A stretch of 64,000 nucleotides of DNA from an uncultured Clostridia bacterium (GTDB lineage Bacteria > Bacillota > Clostridia > Oscillospirales > Oscillospiraceae), in the NCBI GenBank assembly GCA_945876285.1, contig CAMCNO010000001.1, positions 1 through 64,000 of the forward strand, written 5' to 3'. A program made the position numbers and the translations under genes. Each line of letters opens with the position of its first letter. Positions within the stretch are counted from its first letter, which is position 1. This document shows, in pieces, positions 43,481 to 51,904 of the stretch. The notes beneath the pieces were generated by a model that did not search any database, had not been told where the DNA came from, and was given only the letters and a program-made list of their open reading frames with translations.

Positions 43481-44399
43481 AATCTGTTTCGATGATCGGC
43501 TTTTCACAACCAGGCGGGGAGTAGACCCAATGCGTTAAAACGCCGTCGGTGATTTGATAATGGATCGGGTCCGGCTGGTCCGGAGGCGGCAGCTTTTCGA
43601 TGATCTGGAGCTTGACTTTCATCCGGTCCGGACGGATACTTTTGATATAGACTGAGACCGCGTCCCCGGTGTTCAGTCCTTCCCGGGCGTCCGCCAGACC
43701 GGAGAGGTTAGGCGCCAGCTCGATGAAGCTGCCGTACTCCTTGACGCTGCGGACAATGCCCCGCACCGTTTCCCCGGGAGCAAAGCGGCTGGCGTTTTCC
43801 ATCCAGGTGCCCAGCAATTCTCGGTGGGTCATGGTGATGCGGTGCCGCTCCCGGTCAATAGAGTGCACCACCGCTAAGATCTTCTGGCCCTCCCGGAACC
43901 GCTCCCTGGGATGAGAGATGCGGGAGACAGAGATGTGCTCAATGGGCAGCATAGCAACGATGCCGCAGCCGATGTCCAGAAAAGCGCCGAAGGACTCCAG
44001 CCGGACGACCCGGCAGGTGAGGACAGCTCCCGGCTCCAGATGTTCCAAAAAGAAATCCATAGCCTTTTCCTGAGCTGCCCGGCGGCTCAGCAGGGCTACC
44101 GGGGCGCCTTTTGCATCGGAATAGACGCTTTTTACTGTAAAGCAAGTTGCCTTTCCAACTCTTGACAAGACAGAAATATCCCGGCTGGCACCGCTGATCC
44201 AGGGGGCCACGGCCTCGGAACGGGGCATCCGCCCTTCCGTACTGCCGAGGGAGAAGAACAGCGCGTGGTCGGTACCGCAGCGGCAGGCGACGGCCTCTAA
44301 AATGTCGCTGTTTTCCGCAGCGGCTTTCAGAGCGGAGAGGGAACAATCGGACGGGGGGCGCAGGCCCTCCGGGGGAAAGAACTTATTTTCCGGCATCAT
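43461..44399 (-). CDS. S1 RNA-binding domain protein (RpsA-like)
   Basis: A 312-aa protein. An N-terminal region (1-115) contains CGTDHALFFSLGSTEGRMPR and is followed by two S1/OB domains (about 122-193: GAVLTCRVVRLESFGAFLDI; 207-268: GETVRGIVRSVKEYGSFIEL). Similar short proteins in Clostridia are annotated as 30S ribosomal protein S1-like, but with two S1 repeats this is shorter than true S1 and is likely an accessory RNA-binding protein. It converges on rarA with a 20-nt overlap. Confidence 0.85.
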   Translation of the reverse strand: MMPENKFFPPEGLRPPSDCSLSALKAAAENSDILEAVACRCGTDHALFFSLGSTEGRMPRSEAVAPWISGASRDISVLSRVGKATCFTVKSVYSDAKGAPVALLSRRAAQEKAMDFFLEHLEPGAVLTCRVVRLESFGAFLDIGCGIVAMLPIEHISVSRISHPRERFREGQKILAVVHSIDRERHRITMTHRELLGTWMENASRFAPGETVRGIVRSVKEYGSFIELAPNLSGLADAREGLNTGDAVSVYIKSIRPDRMKVKLQIIEKLPPPDQPDPIHYQITDGVLTHWVYSPPGCEKPIIETDFTVPVP

Positions 44400-44481
44400 G
44401 ATCGCATCCTATTCTGCCGCTTAGGCGGCTTTGTTAGACCACTATATGCAAAAGAACACCACGGATTGACAGGAGGCATGT

Positions 44482-44673
44482 ATGGACCTGCATCTGCATG
44501 ATAAGGTTGAGTTAAAAAAAGCCCATCCCTGCGGCAGCACCCGGTGGGAGATCCTGCGGGTTGGTATGGACATCAAGCTGCGGTGTCTGGGCTGCGGCCA
44601 TGAGCTGATGCTGCCCCGCAGCAAGGCGGAGAAAAGCATTCGCAGGATCTTGACGGAGGAGGAATCGAAGTGA
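44482..44673 (+). CDS. DUF951 family protein
   Basis: A 63-aa small protein of the DUF951 family: DKVELKKAHPCGSTRWEILR, then CLGCGHELMLPR with a CxxC pair (zinc-finger-like with the earlier Cys). The family is widespread in Firmicutes and of unknown role; nucleic-acid binding is suspected from the fold. ACAGGAGG precedes the ATG. The stop overlaps the next tiny gene (GTGA). Confidence 0.92.
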   Translation: MDLHLHDKVELKKAHPCGSTRWEILRVGMDIKLRCLGCGHELMLPRSKAEKSIRRILTEEESK

Positions 44674-44762
44674 ACAAAAAAGCTACACGGATCATCGCCC
44701 TGGCGCTGGTCGTTATTATGATCTTTGCGCTGGTGGCGTCTATGATCGTACCCTACGTATAA
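44670..44762 (+). CDS. 30-aa single-pass membrane peptide
   Basis: A very short gene below usual length cut-offs. It starts with GTG at 44670, overlapping the DUF951 stop, and GGAGG sits 7 nt upstream. The product begins VNKKATRIIALAL and ends MIVPYV: two or three basic residues, then about 22 hydrophobic residues and no C-terminal domain. A terminator follows 18 nt later. Size and shape recall Prli42/DUF4044 (the stressosome miniprotein of Listeria and relatives), but similarity is too short to claim homology. The overlap implies coupled translation with DUF951. Confidence 0.65.
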   Translation: MNKKATRIIALALVVIMIFALVASMIVPYV

Positions 44763-44779
44763 GTGAACGCGGAAAACAG

Positions 44780-44810
44780 ATGGACGGCTTCGGCCGTCCA
44801 TTTCCTTTTT
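44780..44810 (+). terminator. Terminator with UUCG tetraloop
   Basis: ATGGACGGC (44780-44788), TTCG loop, GCCGTCCAT (44793-44801), then TTCCTTTTT. Confidence 0.9.
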
Positions 44811-44819
44811 ACGACGGTA

Positions 44820-44843
44820 TTTACAAACGGCCTGCCCTATAAT
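44820..44843 (+). promoter_or_regulatory. Probable promoter of spoIIGA-sigE
   Basis: A perfect TATAAT (44838-44843) has no -35 at 17 nt; TTTACA (44820-44825) is at 12 nt. In B. subtilis the spoIIG promoter also lacks normal spacing and needs Spo0A. ACGACGG at 44811-44817 is a weak 0A-box-like element. Confidence 0.4.
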
Positions 44844-44875
44844 GGTGTCCGGTGAAGCGAAAGGAGGGACGCAGC

Positions 44876-45901
44876 ATGACAGTGGTATACGCGGACAGTG
44901 TGTTCCTCCTGAACGGAGCGATGGACTACGTATTGTTTCTCGTGACTGCCCGGCTGGCAGGCATTCCACTGAAACGGCGGCGCTATGCCCTGGCCGCGAT
45001 GCTGGGAGCATTCTACGCGGTGGCGGTATTCTTGCCGGGGCTGAACTTTTTGAGTGCCTTTCCCGCTAAGCTGGCAGTGGGCGTGCTGCTGGCATTGGTG
45101 GCCTTTGGTGGGGAGGAAAAGCTGCTGCGGCTCGTTTTACTGCTGTTTGCCGTGGCCTGCGCCATGGCGGGCTGTGTCCTTGCCCTGGGGCTGCTGGCGG
45201 GCAGCCGTGTCCCGGTCAGCAACGGCATTTTCTATACGGATGTAGACGCGAAGGTCCTGCTGATCGCCACTGCCGCTGCCTATCTTGTGCTGACGGTGGT
45301 GTTCCGCGCGGCGGCCCGTCATGGCGTGGGCGGGGAGCTGCTTCCCATCACCGTCTGCGTTGGCGGCAGAACGGTGAGGCTGACTGCCCTGCATGACAGT
45401 GGCAATAGCCTTCGAGACCCGGCGGGAGGTGGCGCGGTGCTGGTGGCGGCCCCCGGGGTCCTGAACGGTGCGCTGCCGGGAAGCGTCGGGAAACTGCTGA
45501 CACCGGAGCTGCTGCGGTATCCGGCGGACCTGTTGGAACCGCTGCGCGAGGCAGCTCCGGCCCTGCGGCCCCGGCTGCTGCCCTACCGGGCAGTAGGGGT
45601 GCCGGGAGGATTGCTGCTGACCATCCGGACCGACTGGGTGGAAGTAAGCGGACGGAGGCACGAGGGCGCTCCGGTGGCGCTGTCGCCCACGGCATTGGGA
45701 ACAGGTTACGCGGCCCTTTGGGGCGGCGGGGTAGAAAAGGGAGGAGACCATGAGGGATTTAAAAGGAAAGCTGCGGCAGCTTCTGGTGTGGCTGGGGCTG
45801 CTGCCGGCGGAGGGCGTCCATTACATTGGCGGCAGCGACACGCTGCCGCCTCCGTTGACGAAAGAGCGGGAGGCGGAGCTGCTGGCCCAGATGGACGATG
45901 A
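44876..45901 (+). CDS. spoIIGA: Sigma-E processing peptidase SpoIIGA (extended C-terminus)
   Basis: The membrane aspartic protease that cleaves pro-sigma-E in the mother cell. Five helices fill residues 1-145, followed by the protease domain with [10 protein letters not shown] (catalytic Asp174 in a D-S/T-G-N motif). ATG 44876 follows AAAGGAGGG. The open frame runs 341 aa and overlaps sigE by 152 nt, whereas the family normally ends just before sigE. The recognisable end is [10 protein letters not shown], followed by a low-complexity Ala/Gly tail that is sigE in another frame. Loss of one G in the GGGG run 45728-45731 would give GGG-TAG, a stop directly before the sigE RBS. So the real product may be about 285 aa. 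Confidence 0.9.
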   Translation: MTVVYADSVFLLNGAMDYVLFLVTARLAGIPLKRRRYALAAMLGAFYAVAVFLPGLNFLSAFPAKLAVGVLLALVAFGGEEKLLRLVLLLFAVACAMAGCVLALGLLAGSRVPVSNGIFYTDVDAKVLLIATAAAYLVLTVVFRAAARHGVGGELLPITVCVGGRTVRLTALHDSGNSLRDPAGGGAVLVAAPGVLNGALPGSVGKLLTPELLRYPADLLEPLREAAPALRPRLLPYRAVGVPGGLLLTIRTDWVEVSGRRHEGAPVALSPTALGTGYAALWGGGVEKGGDHEGFKRKAAAASGVAGAAAGGGRPLHWRQRHAAASVDERAGGGAAGPDGR

Positions 45902-46454
45902 AGACGCCCGAAAAGAGCTGATCGAACATAACCTGCGGCTGGTGGTGTACATTGCCCGGCGGTTTGAAAACACAGGCATCAACATCGAAGATCTGATCTC
46001 CATCGGCACCATCGGTCTTATCAAAGCCATCGGGACTTACCGCACGGATAAAAACATCAAGCTGGCGACCTATGCATCCCGTTGCATCGAGAATGAGATT
46101 TTGATGTATCTGCGGAAAAATGCGTCCCGGCGGGGAGAGGTATCCTTCGACGAACCGCTGAACACCGATTGGGACGGCAACGAGCTGCTGCTTTCCGATG
46201 TGCTGGGGACCGAGGCGGATGTCGTGATGCGGCCCATTGAGGAGGATGTGGACCGCAGCCTTCTGGCAGCGGCCATCAGCGTCCTGTCACCCCGGGAGAA
46301 GCAGATCATCACGCTTCGCTTCGGACTAAACGGAGGCAGGGAGCAGACCCAAAAAGAAGTAGCCGACCAGCTGGGCATCTCCCAGTCCTATATTTCCCGG
46401 CTGGAAAAGCGTATTATTTCCCGGCTGAAAAAGGAGATTTTGCGGTTAAGCTGA
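45750..46454 (+). CDS. sigE: RNA polymerase sporulation sigma factor sigma-E
   Basis: A 234-aa sigma-70 family factor for early mother-cell genes. It has a pro-sequence (about 1-24, [20 protein letters not shown]). By alignment with B. subtilis, where the cut is between two Tyr, cleavage would fall at His24-Tyr25. Region 2 ([18 protein letters not shown], then [14 protein letters not shown]) and region 4 ([20 protein letters not shown]) are complete. AAGGGAGGAG precedes the ATG. sigG, which follows sigE in many clostridia, is not here. Confidence 0.97.
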   Translation: MRDLKGKLRQLLVWLGLLPAEGVHYIGGSDTLPPPLTKEREAELLAQMDDEDARKELIEHNLRLVVYIARRFENTGINIEDLISIGTIGLIKAIGTYRTDKNIKLATYASRCIENEILMYLRKNASRRGEVSFDEPLNTDWDGNELLLSDVLGTEADVVMRPIEEDVDRSLLAAAISVLSPREKQIITLRFGLNGGREQTQKEVADQLGISQSYISRLEKRIISRLKKEILRLS

Positions 46455-46457
46455 CTC

Positions 46458-46486
46458 TTGACAATCCAAAACGGGTATATTATACT
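46458..46486 (+). promoter_or_regulatory. Sigma-A promoter of valS
   Basis: TTGACA (46458-46463), 17 nt, TATACT (46481-46486). It lies directly after the sigE stop and starts the T-box leader. Confidence 0.85.
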
Positions 46487-46492
46487 AAGCAA

Positions 46493-46749
46493 GAATATTG
46501 GAACTGCGAAGATGGGAAGCAGTACCCGGTACGTGAAAGCCAAGAGAGGGAACGGTTGGTGAGAGTTCCTGTGAAGCGGCCGGAGAAGTCGTCCCGGAGC
46601 ATTGGGCTGAAGGAACAGTAAGCCGCAACGGTCTCCCTCCGTTACCGGGGAAGGGTGTGTAAGCGCCCATGAGCGCGTGTTTCGACACGAATCCAGGTGG
46701 TACCACGGACAGTTTGTTCGCCCTGAGCCGAAAGGCTCGGGGCGTTTTT
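46493..46749 (+). promoter_or_regulatory. T-box riboswitch (valine tRNA-sensing) upstream of valS
   Basis: A leader of about 255 nt with the T-box sequence AGGTGGTACCACGG (46695-46708), which pairs with the uncharged tRNA end. Stem I landmarks are AGTA near 46522, AGAGAG near 46543 and GGTTGGTG near 46554. A likely valine specifier GTC lies at 46588-46590 (GAAGTCGTC, with a second GTC just after). A terminator hairpin CGCCCTGAGCC/GGCTCGGGGCG (46719-46729/46734-46744) with TTTTT ends the leader. Uncharged tRNA-Val should stabilise the antiterminator and turn valS on. Confidence 0.93.
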
Positions 46750-46803
46750 GTTTCCGTGCTGTCAAAACAGGAACGCAAGTTCAGAGAATAGGAGAGAATC
46801 AAT

Positions 46804-49440
46804 ATGAGCAAAGAACTGCCAAAGGTGTATGAGCCGCAGCAGGTGGAGTCCCGCATTTACAAGATGTGGGAGGATAACAACTGCTTCAACGGCGATCCCG
46901 ATCCCAAGAAGAAACCCTTCTCTATTTCCATGCCGCCCCCGAACGTCACGGGCCAGCTCCATATGGGCCACGCCCTGGACTGCACCCTGCAGGATATCCT
47001 GACCCGCTTCAAGCGGATGCAGGGCTACTCCACGCTGTGGCTGCCCGGCACTGACCATGCCGGCATTGCCACTCAGATCAAGGTGGAGGAGGAGCTCCGG
47101 GTCAAGGAGGGCAAGACCCGCTATGACCTGGGCCGTGAAAAGTTCCTCCAGCGGGTCTGGCAGTGGAAGGAAGAGTACGGCAACCGTATCGTGGAGCAGC
47201 AGAAGAAGATGGGCGTCTCCTGTGACTGGAGCCGCTCCCGCTTCACCATGGACGACCGTTGCGCCAAGGCCGTTCGGGAGACCTTCTGCGAGCTGTACGA
47301 CAAGGGCCTCATCTACAAGGGCAGCCGCATCATCAACTGGTGCCCCCACTGCGTCACCGCCCTGTCTGACGCTGAAGTGGAGTATGTGGATAAGCCCGGC
47401 CACCTGTGGCACATCCGCTACCCTCTGGCCGACGGCTCCGGTGACCTGGTGGTGGCTACCACCCGTCCTGAGACCATGATGGGCGATACCGGCGTGGCCG
47501 TGAACCCGGAGGACGAGCGGTTCAAGCATCTGATCGGCAAGACCTGTATCCTGCCCATCATGAACCGGGAAATTCCCATCGTGGGTGATGAATATTGCGA
47601 GATCGGCTTCGGTACCGGCGCGGTGAAGATGACCCCCGCCCATGACCCCAACGACTTCGAGGTGGGCCTGCGCCACAACCTGGAGGTCATCCGCTGCATC
47701 GGCGACGACGGCAAGATCAACGAAAACGGCGGCCCTTACAACGGTATGGACCGTTACGAGTGCCGCAAGGCAATCGTGAAAGACCTGGAGGAGCAGGGCT
47801 ATCTGGTGAAGACCGAGCCCTATAATCACAACGTGGGCACCTGCTACCGCTGCCACAACGACGTGGAGCCCCTGATTTCCGCCCAGTGGTTCGTGAAGAT
47901 GGAGCCTCTGGCCAAGGAAGCCCTCCGTGTCGTGAAGGACGGCGAGGTGAAGTTCGTCCCCGAGCGGTTCTCCAAGACCTATATCAACTGGATGGAGAAT
48001 GTCCATGATTGGTGCATCTCCCGCCAGCTGTGGTGGGGCCATCAGATCCCCGCCTGGTACTGCGACGAGTGCGGCCACATCAATGTCAGCCGGGAAGACC
48101 CCACGCAGTGCTCCAAGTGTGGCTGCACCAGCCTGACCCGGGATCCCGACGTGCTGGATACCTGGTTCTCTTCCGCCCTGTGGCCCTTCTCCACCCTGGG
48201 CTGGCCGGAAAAGACCGAGGACCTGGATTTCTATTATCCCACCAGCGTCATGGTCACTGGTTACGACATCATCTTCTTCTGGGTGGCCCGGATGATCTTC
48301 TCCGGCTGCGAGCAGATGAAGCAGATCCCCTTCCACACCGTTCTCATTCACGGCCTGGTCCGTGACGACAAGGGCCGTAAGATGTCCAAGTCTCTGGGCA
48401 ACGGCATCGACCCCCTGGAGATGGCGGAGAAGTACGGCGCCGACGCCCTGCGATTCAACCTCATTACCGGAAACAGCCCCGGCAATGACACCCGGTTCTA
48501 CACCGAGAAGTGCGAGGCCATGCGGAACTTTGCCAACAAGATATGGAACGCCAGCCGCTTCGTGATGATGAATCTCACCATCGACAAGTGCGAGCTGCCT
48601 GCCGCCGACAAGCTGGCTCCCGAGGACAAATGGGTGCTTTCCAAGCTGAACACCCTGGTGAAGGAAGTCACCGAGAATCTGGACGCCTATGAGATCGGCG
48701 TGGCCTCCGCCAAGGTCTATGACTTCATCTGGGACACCTACTGCGACTGGTATATCGAGCTGACCAAGACCCGCCTGAACGGTGAGGACGAGGAGGCAAA
48801 GCTGGTGGCCCAGAACGTGCTGTGCTACGTGCTGACCGACCTCTTGAAGCTGTTGCATCCCTTCATGCCCTTCATTACCGAGGAGATTTTCCAGGCGCTG
48901 CCTCACGAAGGCGACTTTATCATGACCTCCCAGTGGCCTGCGTATCAGGACAGCCTGAGCTTCCCTGCGGAAGAGTCTTCCATGGAGGCTGTCATGGATA
49001 CCATCAAGGCCATCCGTGCCCGCCGGGCCGAGATGAACGTGCCGCCCTCCAAGAAGGCAGAGGTGCTGCTGGTTACCGAAACTCCCGAAATATATCAGCA
49101 GGGCCTGCACTTTATCCAGCGCCTGGCCTATGCCAGCGAGGTGACCTTTGCGGGCGCCGCTCCCGCCGATGTGAGCAAGATGGTGTCCGTCATCACCCAT
49201 AACGCCACGGCCTATATGCCTATGGCAGAGCTGGTGGACGTTGCCGCCGAGCTGGACCGCATCAACAAGGAGATCGAGAAAGCCAGGAACGGCCTGCGCA
49301 TTGTGGAGCAGAAGCTGTCCAACGAAAAATTCGTCTCCAAGGCCCCCGAGGCGGTGGTCAACGCCGAGAAGGAGAAGGCCGCCAAGTATAGTGAGCTGAT
49401 CGCCAAGCTGGAGGAATCCGCCAAGGCGATGCAGGCGTGA
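46804..49440 (+). CDS. valS: Valyl-tRNA synthetase
   Basis: An 878-aa class I synthetase. The HIGH motif is in [16 protein letters not shown] (about 44-59), the editing (CP1) domain contains [20 protein letters not shown] is in [16 protein letters not shown] near 525, and a C-terminal coiled coil (about 810-878) binds tRNA. Length is normal. AGGAGAG precedes the ATG. Expression is set by the upstream T-box. Confidence 0.98.
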   Translation: MSKELPKVYEPQQVESRIYKMWEDNNCFNGDPDPKKKPFSISMPPPNVTGQLHMGHALDCTLQDILTRFKRMQGYSTLWLPGTDHAGIATQIKVEEELRVKEGKTRYDLGREKFLQRVWQWKEEYGNRIVEQQKKMGVSCDWSRSRFTMDDRCAKAVRETFCELYDKGLIYKGSRIINWCPHCVTALSDAEVEYVDKPGHLWHIRYPLADGSGDLVVATTRPETMMGDTGVAVNPEDERFKHLIGKTCILPIMNREIPIVGDEYCEIGFGTGAVKMTPAHDPNDFEVGLRHNLEVIRCIGDDGKINENGGPYNGMDRYECRKAIVKDLEEQGYLVKTEPYNHNVGTCYRCHNDVEPLISAQWFVKMEPLAKEALRVVKDGEVKFVPERFSKTYINWMENVHDWCISRQLWWGHQIPAWYCDECGHINVSREDPTQCSKCGCTSLTRDPDVLDTWFSSALWPFSTLGWPEKTEDLDFYYPTSVMVTGYDIIFFWVARMIFSGCEQMKQIPFHTVLIHGLVRDDKGRKMSKSLGNGIDPLEMAEKYGADALRFNLITGNSPGNDTRFYTEKCEAMRNFANKIWNASRFVMMNLTIDKCELPAADKLAPEDKWVLSKLNTLVKEVTENLDAYEIGVASAKVYDFIWDTYCDWYIELTKTRLNGEDEEAKLVAQNVLCYVLTDLLKLLHPFMPFITEEIFQALPHEGDFIMTSQWPAYQDSLSFPAEESSMEAVMDTIKAIRARRAEMNVPPSKKAEVLLVTETPEIYQQGLHFIQRLAYASEVTFAGAAPADVSKMVSVITHNATAYMPMAELVDVAAELDRINKEIEKARNGLRIVEQKLSNEKFVSKAPEAVVNAEKEKAAKYSELIAKLEESAKAMQA

Positions 49441-49460
49441 ACTTCCACATAGACAAAAAC

Positions 49461-49546
49461 AGAACCTCCGCTCAGGCGGAGGTTCTGCTATATGCGTGAG
49501 AAAAGCATGGCAACAGCCCCGGCGCAGAAGCGCCGGGGCTGTTTTG
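49461..49546 (+). terminator. Two consecutive hairpins after valS
   Basis: AGAACCTCCGC/GCGGAGGTTCT (49461-49471/49476-49486) has no T run. AACAGCCCCGGCGC/GCGCCGGGGCTGTT (49512-49525/49530-49543) is followed by TTGG. The second is the more likely terminator. Confidence 0.75.
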
Positions 49547-49613
49547 GTTACAGTTGGAGAGAAAAGCCCAGAGTAGGAGCCGGGGACAGACTCTGAAAAA
49601 ACTCCAAGAAAAA

Positions 49614-50240
49614 TCACCGGATGAAGTTGGTTCGGGCGCCGGACTCCGTCTGGGGCGGCTGGATGCCCATAGCCTTTCCGGCCTCGATGCAGCGAAGCAT
49701 CCAGGCCATGTTGGATGCCAGATTTCGCATGGTTTGCAGGCCTTCCGCGTCCTTCAAAACATCTTCCGGCTCTTTTCCGTGTACCATCGTCCAGTAAGTG
49801 GAGCTTACCACGGGCATCTGGGAGATGGTGAAATATTTTTGCAGCACATCCAAAGAGGCGGTGGTGCCGGCCCGTCGGGCTGAGGCAATCGCAGCTGCCG
49901 GTTTATGCACGAAGGCACTTTTTCCAGCGTAGAACACCCGGTCCAGTATGGAGAGGATGCGTCCGCTGGGATGGGCGTAATAGACAGGGGTGCCGAATAC
50001 AAAGCCGTCGGACTCCCGGGCTTTTTCAATGATGCGGTTTACAATGTCATCATCGAATACACATTTTCCGGGTATATTCGCGCAGGCACCGCAGGCAGTG
50101 CAGTCCCGCACAGGGTCATTTCCAAGAAACAGAATTTCGGTATGAATTCCAGCGTTTTCCAGCGCAGAGGCAACTTCACGGAGAGCGGTATCCGTGCAGC
50201 CATGAGGATGGGAGCTGCCATTGAGCAATAGAACTTTCAT
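49614..50240 (-). CDS. NAD(P)H-dependent FMN reductase/iron-sulfur flavoprotein family
   Basis: A 208-aa flavodoxin-fold oxidoreductase. The FMN phosphate loop is MKVLLLNGSSHPHGCTDTAL (1-20). A CTACGACANIPGKC Cys cluster (about 47-60) is like that in iron-sulfur flavoproteins, which carry a 4Fe-4S cluster. GTPVYYAHPSGRILSILDR near 84 is the flavin ring loop. Probable role: electron transfer or reduction of quinones, nitro compounds or peroxide-stress intermediates; the substrate is unknown. It is monocistronic, with no clear terminator between it and the valS hairpins. Confidence 0.85.
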   Translation of the reverse strand: MKVLLLNGSSHPHGCTDTALREVASALENAGIHTEILFLGNDPVRDCTACGACANIPGKCVFDDDIVNRIIEKARESDGFVFGTPVYYAHPSGRILSILDRVFYAGKSAFVHKPAAAIASARRAGTTASLDVLQKYFTISQMPVVSSTYWTMVHGKEPEDVLKDAEGLQTMRNLASNMAWMLRCIEAGKAMGIQPPQTESGARTNFIR

Positions 50241-50329
50241 GATGATTTGTCCTTTCCACGCCGGTATCCGGCGTTGCTTTCCATAACATTATATATCACA
50301 GGGGAGTGGACCGCAAGCACCCGACAAAG

Positions 50330-50385
50330 AATATCTGGATGGTCGGAAGAATCCGACAAAAAAGAAAAGGGACAACCTCTATAAT
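50330..50385 (+). promoter_or_regulatory. Probable regulatory region of the spoIIA operon
   Basis: Two CCGACAAA elements (50331-50338 and 50353-50360), 22 bp apart, resemble Spo0A boxes (TTCGNCA). The second is part of a GTCGGA-AGAA-TCCGAC palindrome (50342-50357). TATAAT lies at 50380-50385. A classical sigma-H -10 was not found. The call is inferred from similarity and from the known Spo0A control of spoIIA. Confidence 0.35.
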
Positions 50386-50436
50386 CGTGGTTAAGAAAAA
50401 TCTGAGAAAAGGCTTTTGGCAAAAGGGGAGTACGGT

Positions 50437-50742
50437 ATGGAGATTCATGCAAAAAGTGCGGACAGAAATTTACTTCTTGAGCTCAGCGGTGAGATCGACC
50501 ACCACAGCGCCAGAAACGCCATGCGGGAATTGGAAATGGCGGTGGATGCGGCATTGCCCAAAAATCTGGTGCTGGATATGTCCAGAGTAACCTTTATGGA
50601 CAGTTCCGGTATTGCTTTGATTTTGAAGGCACAGCAGCGGATGCAGCTTTTGGACGGCAGCCTGCTGGTGTGCCATGTCCCAGAACAGGCGAAACGGGTC
50701 CTGGATGCCGCCGGGATCGGACGTCTGGTGACGATACGATAA
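50437..50742 (+). CDS. spoIIAA: Anti-sigma-F factor antagonist
   Basis: A 101-aa STAS-domain protein. The phosphorylation motif is FMDSSGIALIL, with Ser57 matching the B. subtilis regulatory serine. When dephosphorylated by SpoIIE it binds SpoIIAB and frees sigma-F in the forespore. ATG 50437 follows AAAAGGGGAG; an upstream TTG (50416) is less likely. It is first in the three-gene spoIIA operon. Confidence 0.95.
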   Translation: MEIHAKSADRNLLLELSGEIDHHSARNAMRELEMAVDAALPKNLVLDMSRVTFMDSSGIALILKAQQRMQLLDGSLLVCHVPEQAKRVLDAAGIGRLVTIR

Positions 50743-50756
50743 AGGAGGTTTACATA

Positions 50757-51203
50757 ATGAAAAAGAATGCACTGAATGAGGTAACATTGACCTTTCCAAG
50801 CCGCAGCAGTAATGAGGGCTTCGCCCGTTCTGCGGCGGCCTGCTTTGCAGCGCAAATGGACCCGACATTAAACGAACTGGAGGATATCAAGACGGCGGTC
50901 AGCGAAGCGGTTACCAACGCTATTGTACACGGGTATCCGGATGCCATTGGTACAGTGACGCTGAAGCTGCGGGTATGCCCCGGAAATATATTGGAACTGA
51001 CAGTTAAGGACAAAGGCCGTGGTATCCCAGATGTGGAGAAAGCGCGGCAGCCCATGTTTACCACCGGCGGTGAGGAACGGAGCGGCATGGGCTTTACCAT
51101 CATGGAGAGCTTTATGGATCAACTGCTGGTCCGCTCTGTACCTGGACGGGGAACGACAGTGACCATGAAAAAGAAACTGGCCCCAAGGCTGAAAACGAAA
51201 TGA
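50757..51203 (+). CDS. spoIIAB: Anti-sigma-F factor / serine kinase
   Basis: A 148-aa GHKL-type kinase. The N box is EDIKTAVSEAVTNAIVHGYP (about 42-61), the G1 box KDKGRGIPD, and the G2 box ERSGMGFTIMESFMD. It binds sigma-F and phosphorylates SpoIIAA. GGAGG precedes the ATG; the stop overlaps sigF (ATGA). Confidence 0.96.
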   Translation: MKKNALNEVTLTFPSRSSNEGFARSAAACFAAQMDPTLNELEDIKTAVSEAVTNAIVHGYPDAIGTVTLKLRVCPGNILELTVKDKGRGIPDVEKARQPMFTTGGEERSGMGFTIMESFMDQLLVRSVPGRGTTVTMKKKLAPRLKTK

Positions 51204-51904
51204 GCACGGCTCTGGAACTGCTGCGGGCAGCCCAAGAGGGCGACCGGGAGGCTTGTCAGCAGGCGGTGATTGAAAATAACGGCCTGATTTGGAGCGTGGT
51301 GCGGCGATACTATGGGCGGGGCGTAGACTCCGACGATCTCTACCAGCTTGGATGCCTGGGATTTTTAAAAGCGGTGCAGGGCTTTGATTTTGATTACGGG
51401 ACCTGTTTTTCCACTTATGCCGTCCCGAAGATCGCCGGAGAGATACGGCGCTTTCTTCGGGATGATGGAGCTGTCAAAGTCGGGCGCAGCATACGGGAAC
51501 AAGCACAAACACTTTACAGCAAGAGAGAGCAGCTCAGACAGGAATTGGGCCGGGAGCCCGCTCTCTCCGAGCTGGCGGAAGCCACAGGTCTCAAACCGGA
51601 AGACATCGCGCTGATCGAGCTGGCTACCGATACGCCGGATTCTCTGCAGCAGGAAATGGCCGATGGCCTGACGTTAGAAAGCACGCTTGGGACAGAAGCG
51701 CCGGAAGACGGGCTGGTGGAGCGCATCGCCCTGCGGGAGGCCATAGACCAGCTGCCGGAGAAGGAGCGGATGACCATTCTCCTCCGATACTTTAAAAGTC
51801 TGACCCAGGAGCAGACTGCCCGTATCCTGAAGGTGTCACAGGTGCAGGTATCCCGTCTCGAGCGACGGGGGCTGGAACGGCTGCGGGCGAGTTTTGAGCT
51901 TTGA
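51200..51904 (+). CDS. sigF: RNA polymerase sporulation sigma factor sigma-F
   Basis: A 234-aa first forespore sigma factor. Region 2 contains VRRYYGRGVDSDDLYQLGCL and FSTYAVPKIAGEIRRFLRDD, and region 4 contains LTQEQTARILKVSQVQVSRL. The order spoIIAA-AB-sigF identifies it. Its last 113 nt overlap, on the opposite strand, the end of the TIGR03915 gene; no terminator was seen between them. Confidence 0.97.
   Translation: MSTALELLRAAQEGDREACQQAVIENNGLIWSVVRRYYGRGVDSDDLYQLGCLGFLKAVQGFDFDYGTCFSTYAVPKIAGEIRRFLRDDGAVKVGRSIREQAQTLYSKREQLRQELGREPALSELAEATGLKPEDIALIELATDTPDSLQQEMADGLTLESTLGTEAPEDGLVERIALREAIDQLPEKERMTILLRYFKSLTQEQTARILKVSQVQVSRLERRGLERLRASFEL

Noticed and set aside
46388-46856. Minus-strand frames of about 125 codons over the valS leader
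   Set aside because: They are antisense to the T-box riboswitch and to the starts of valS and sigE; no RBS.
46762-49617. 951-codon minus-strand frame opposite valS
   Set aside because: Antisense shadow of a clear synthetase gene with full motifs.
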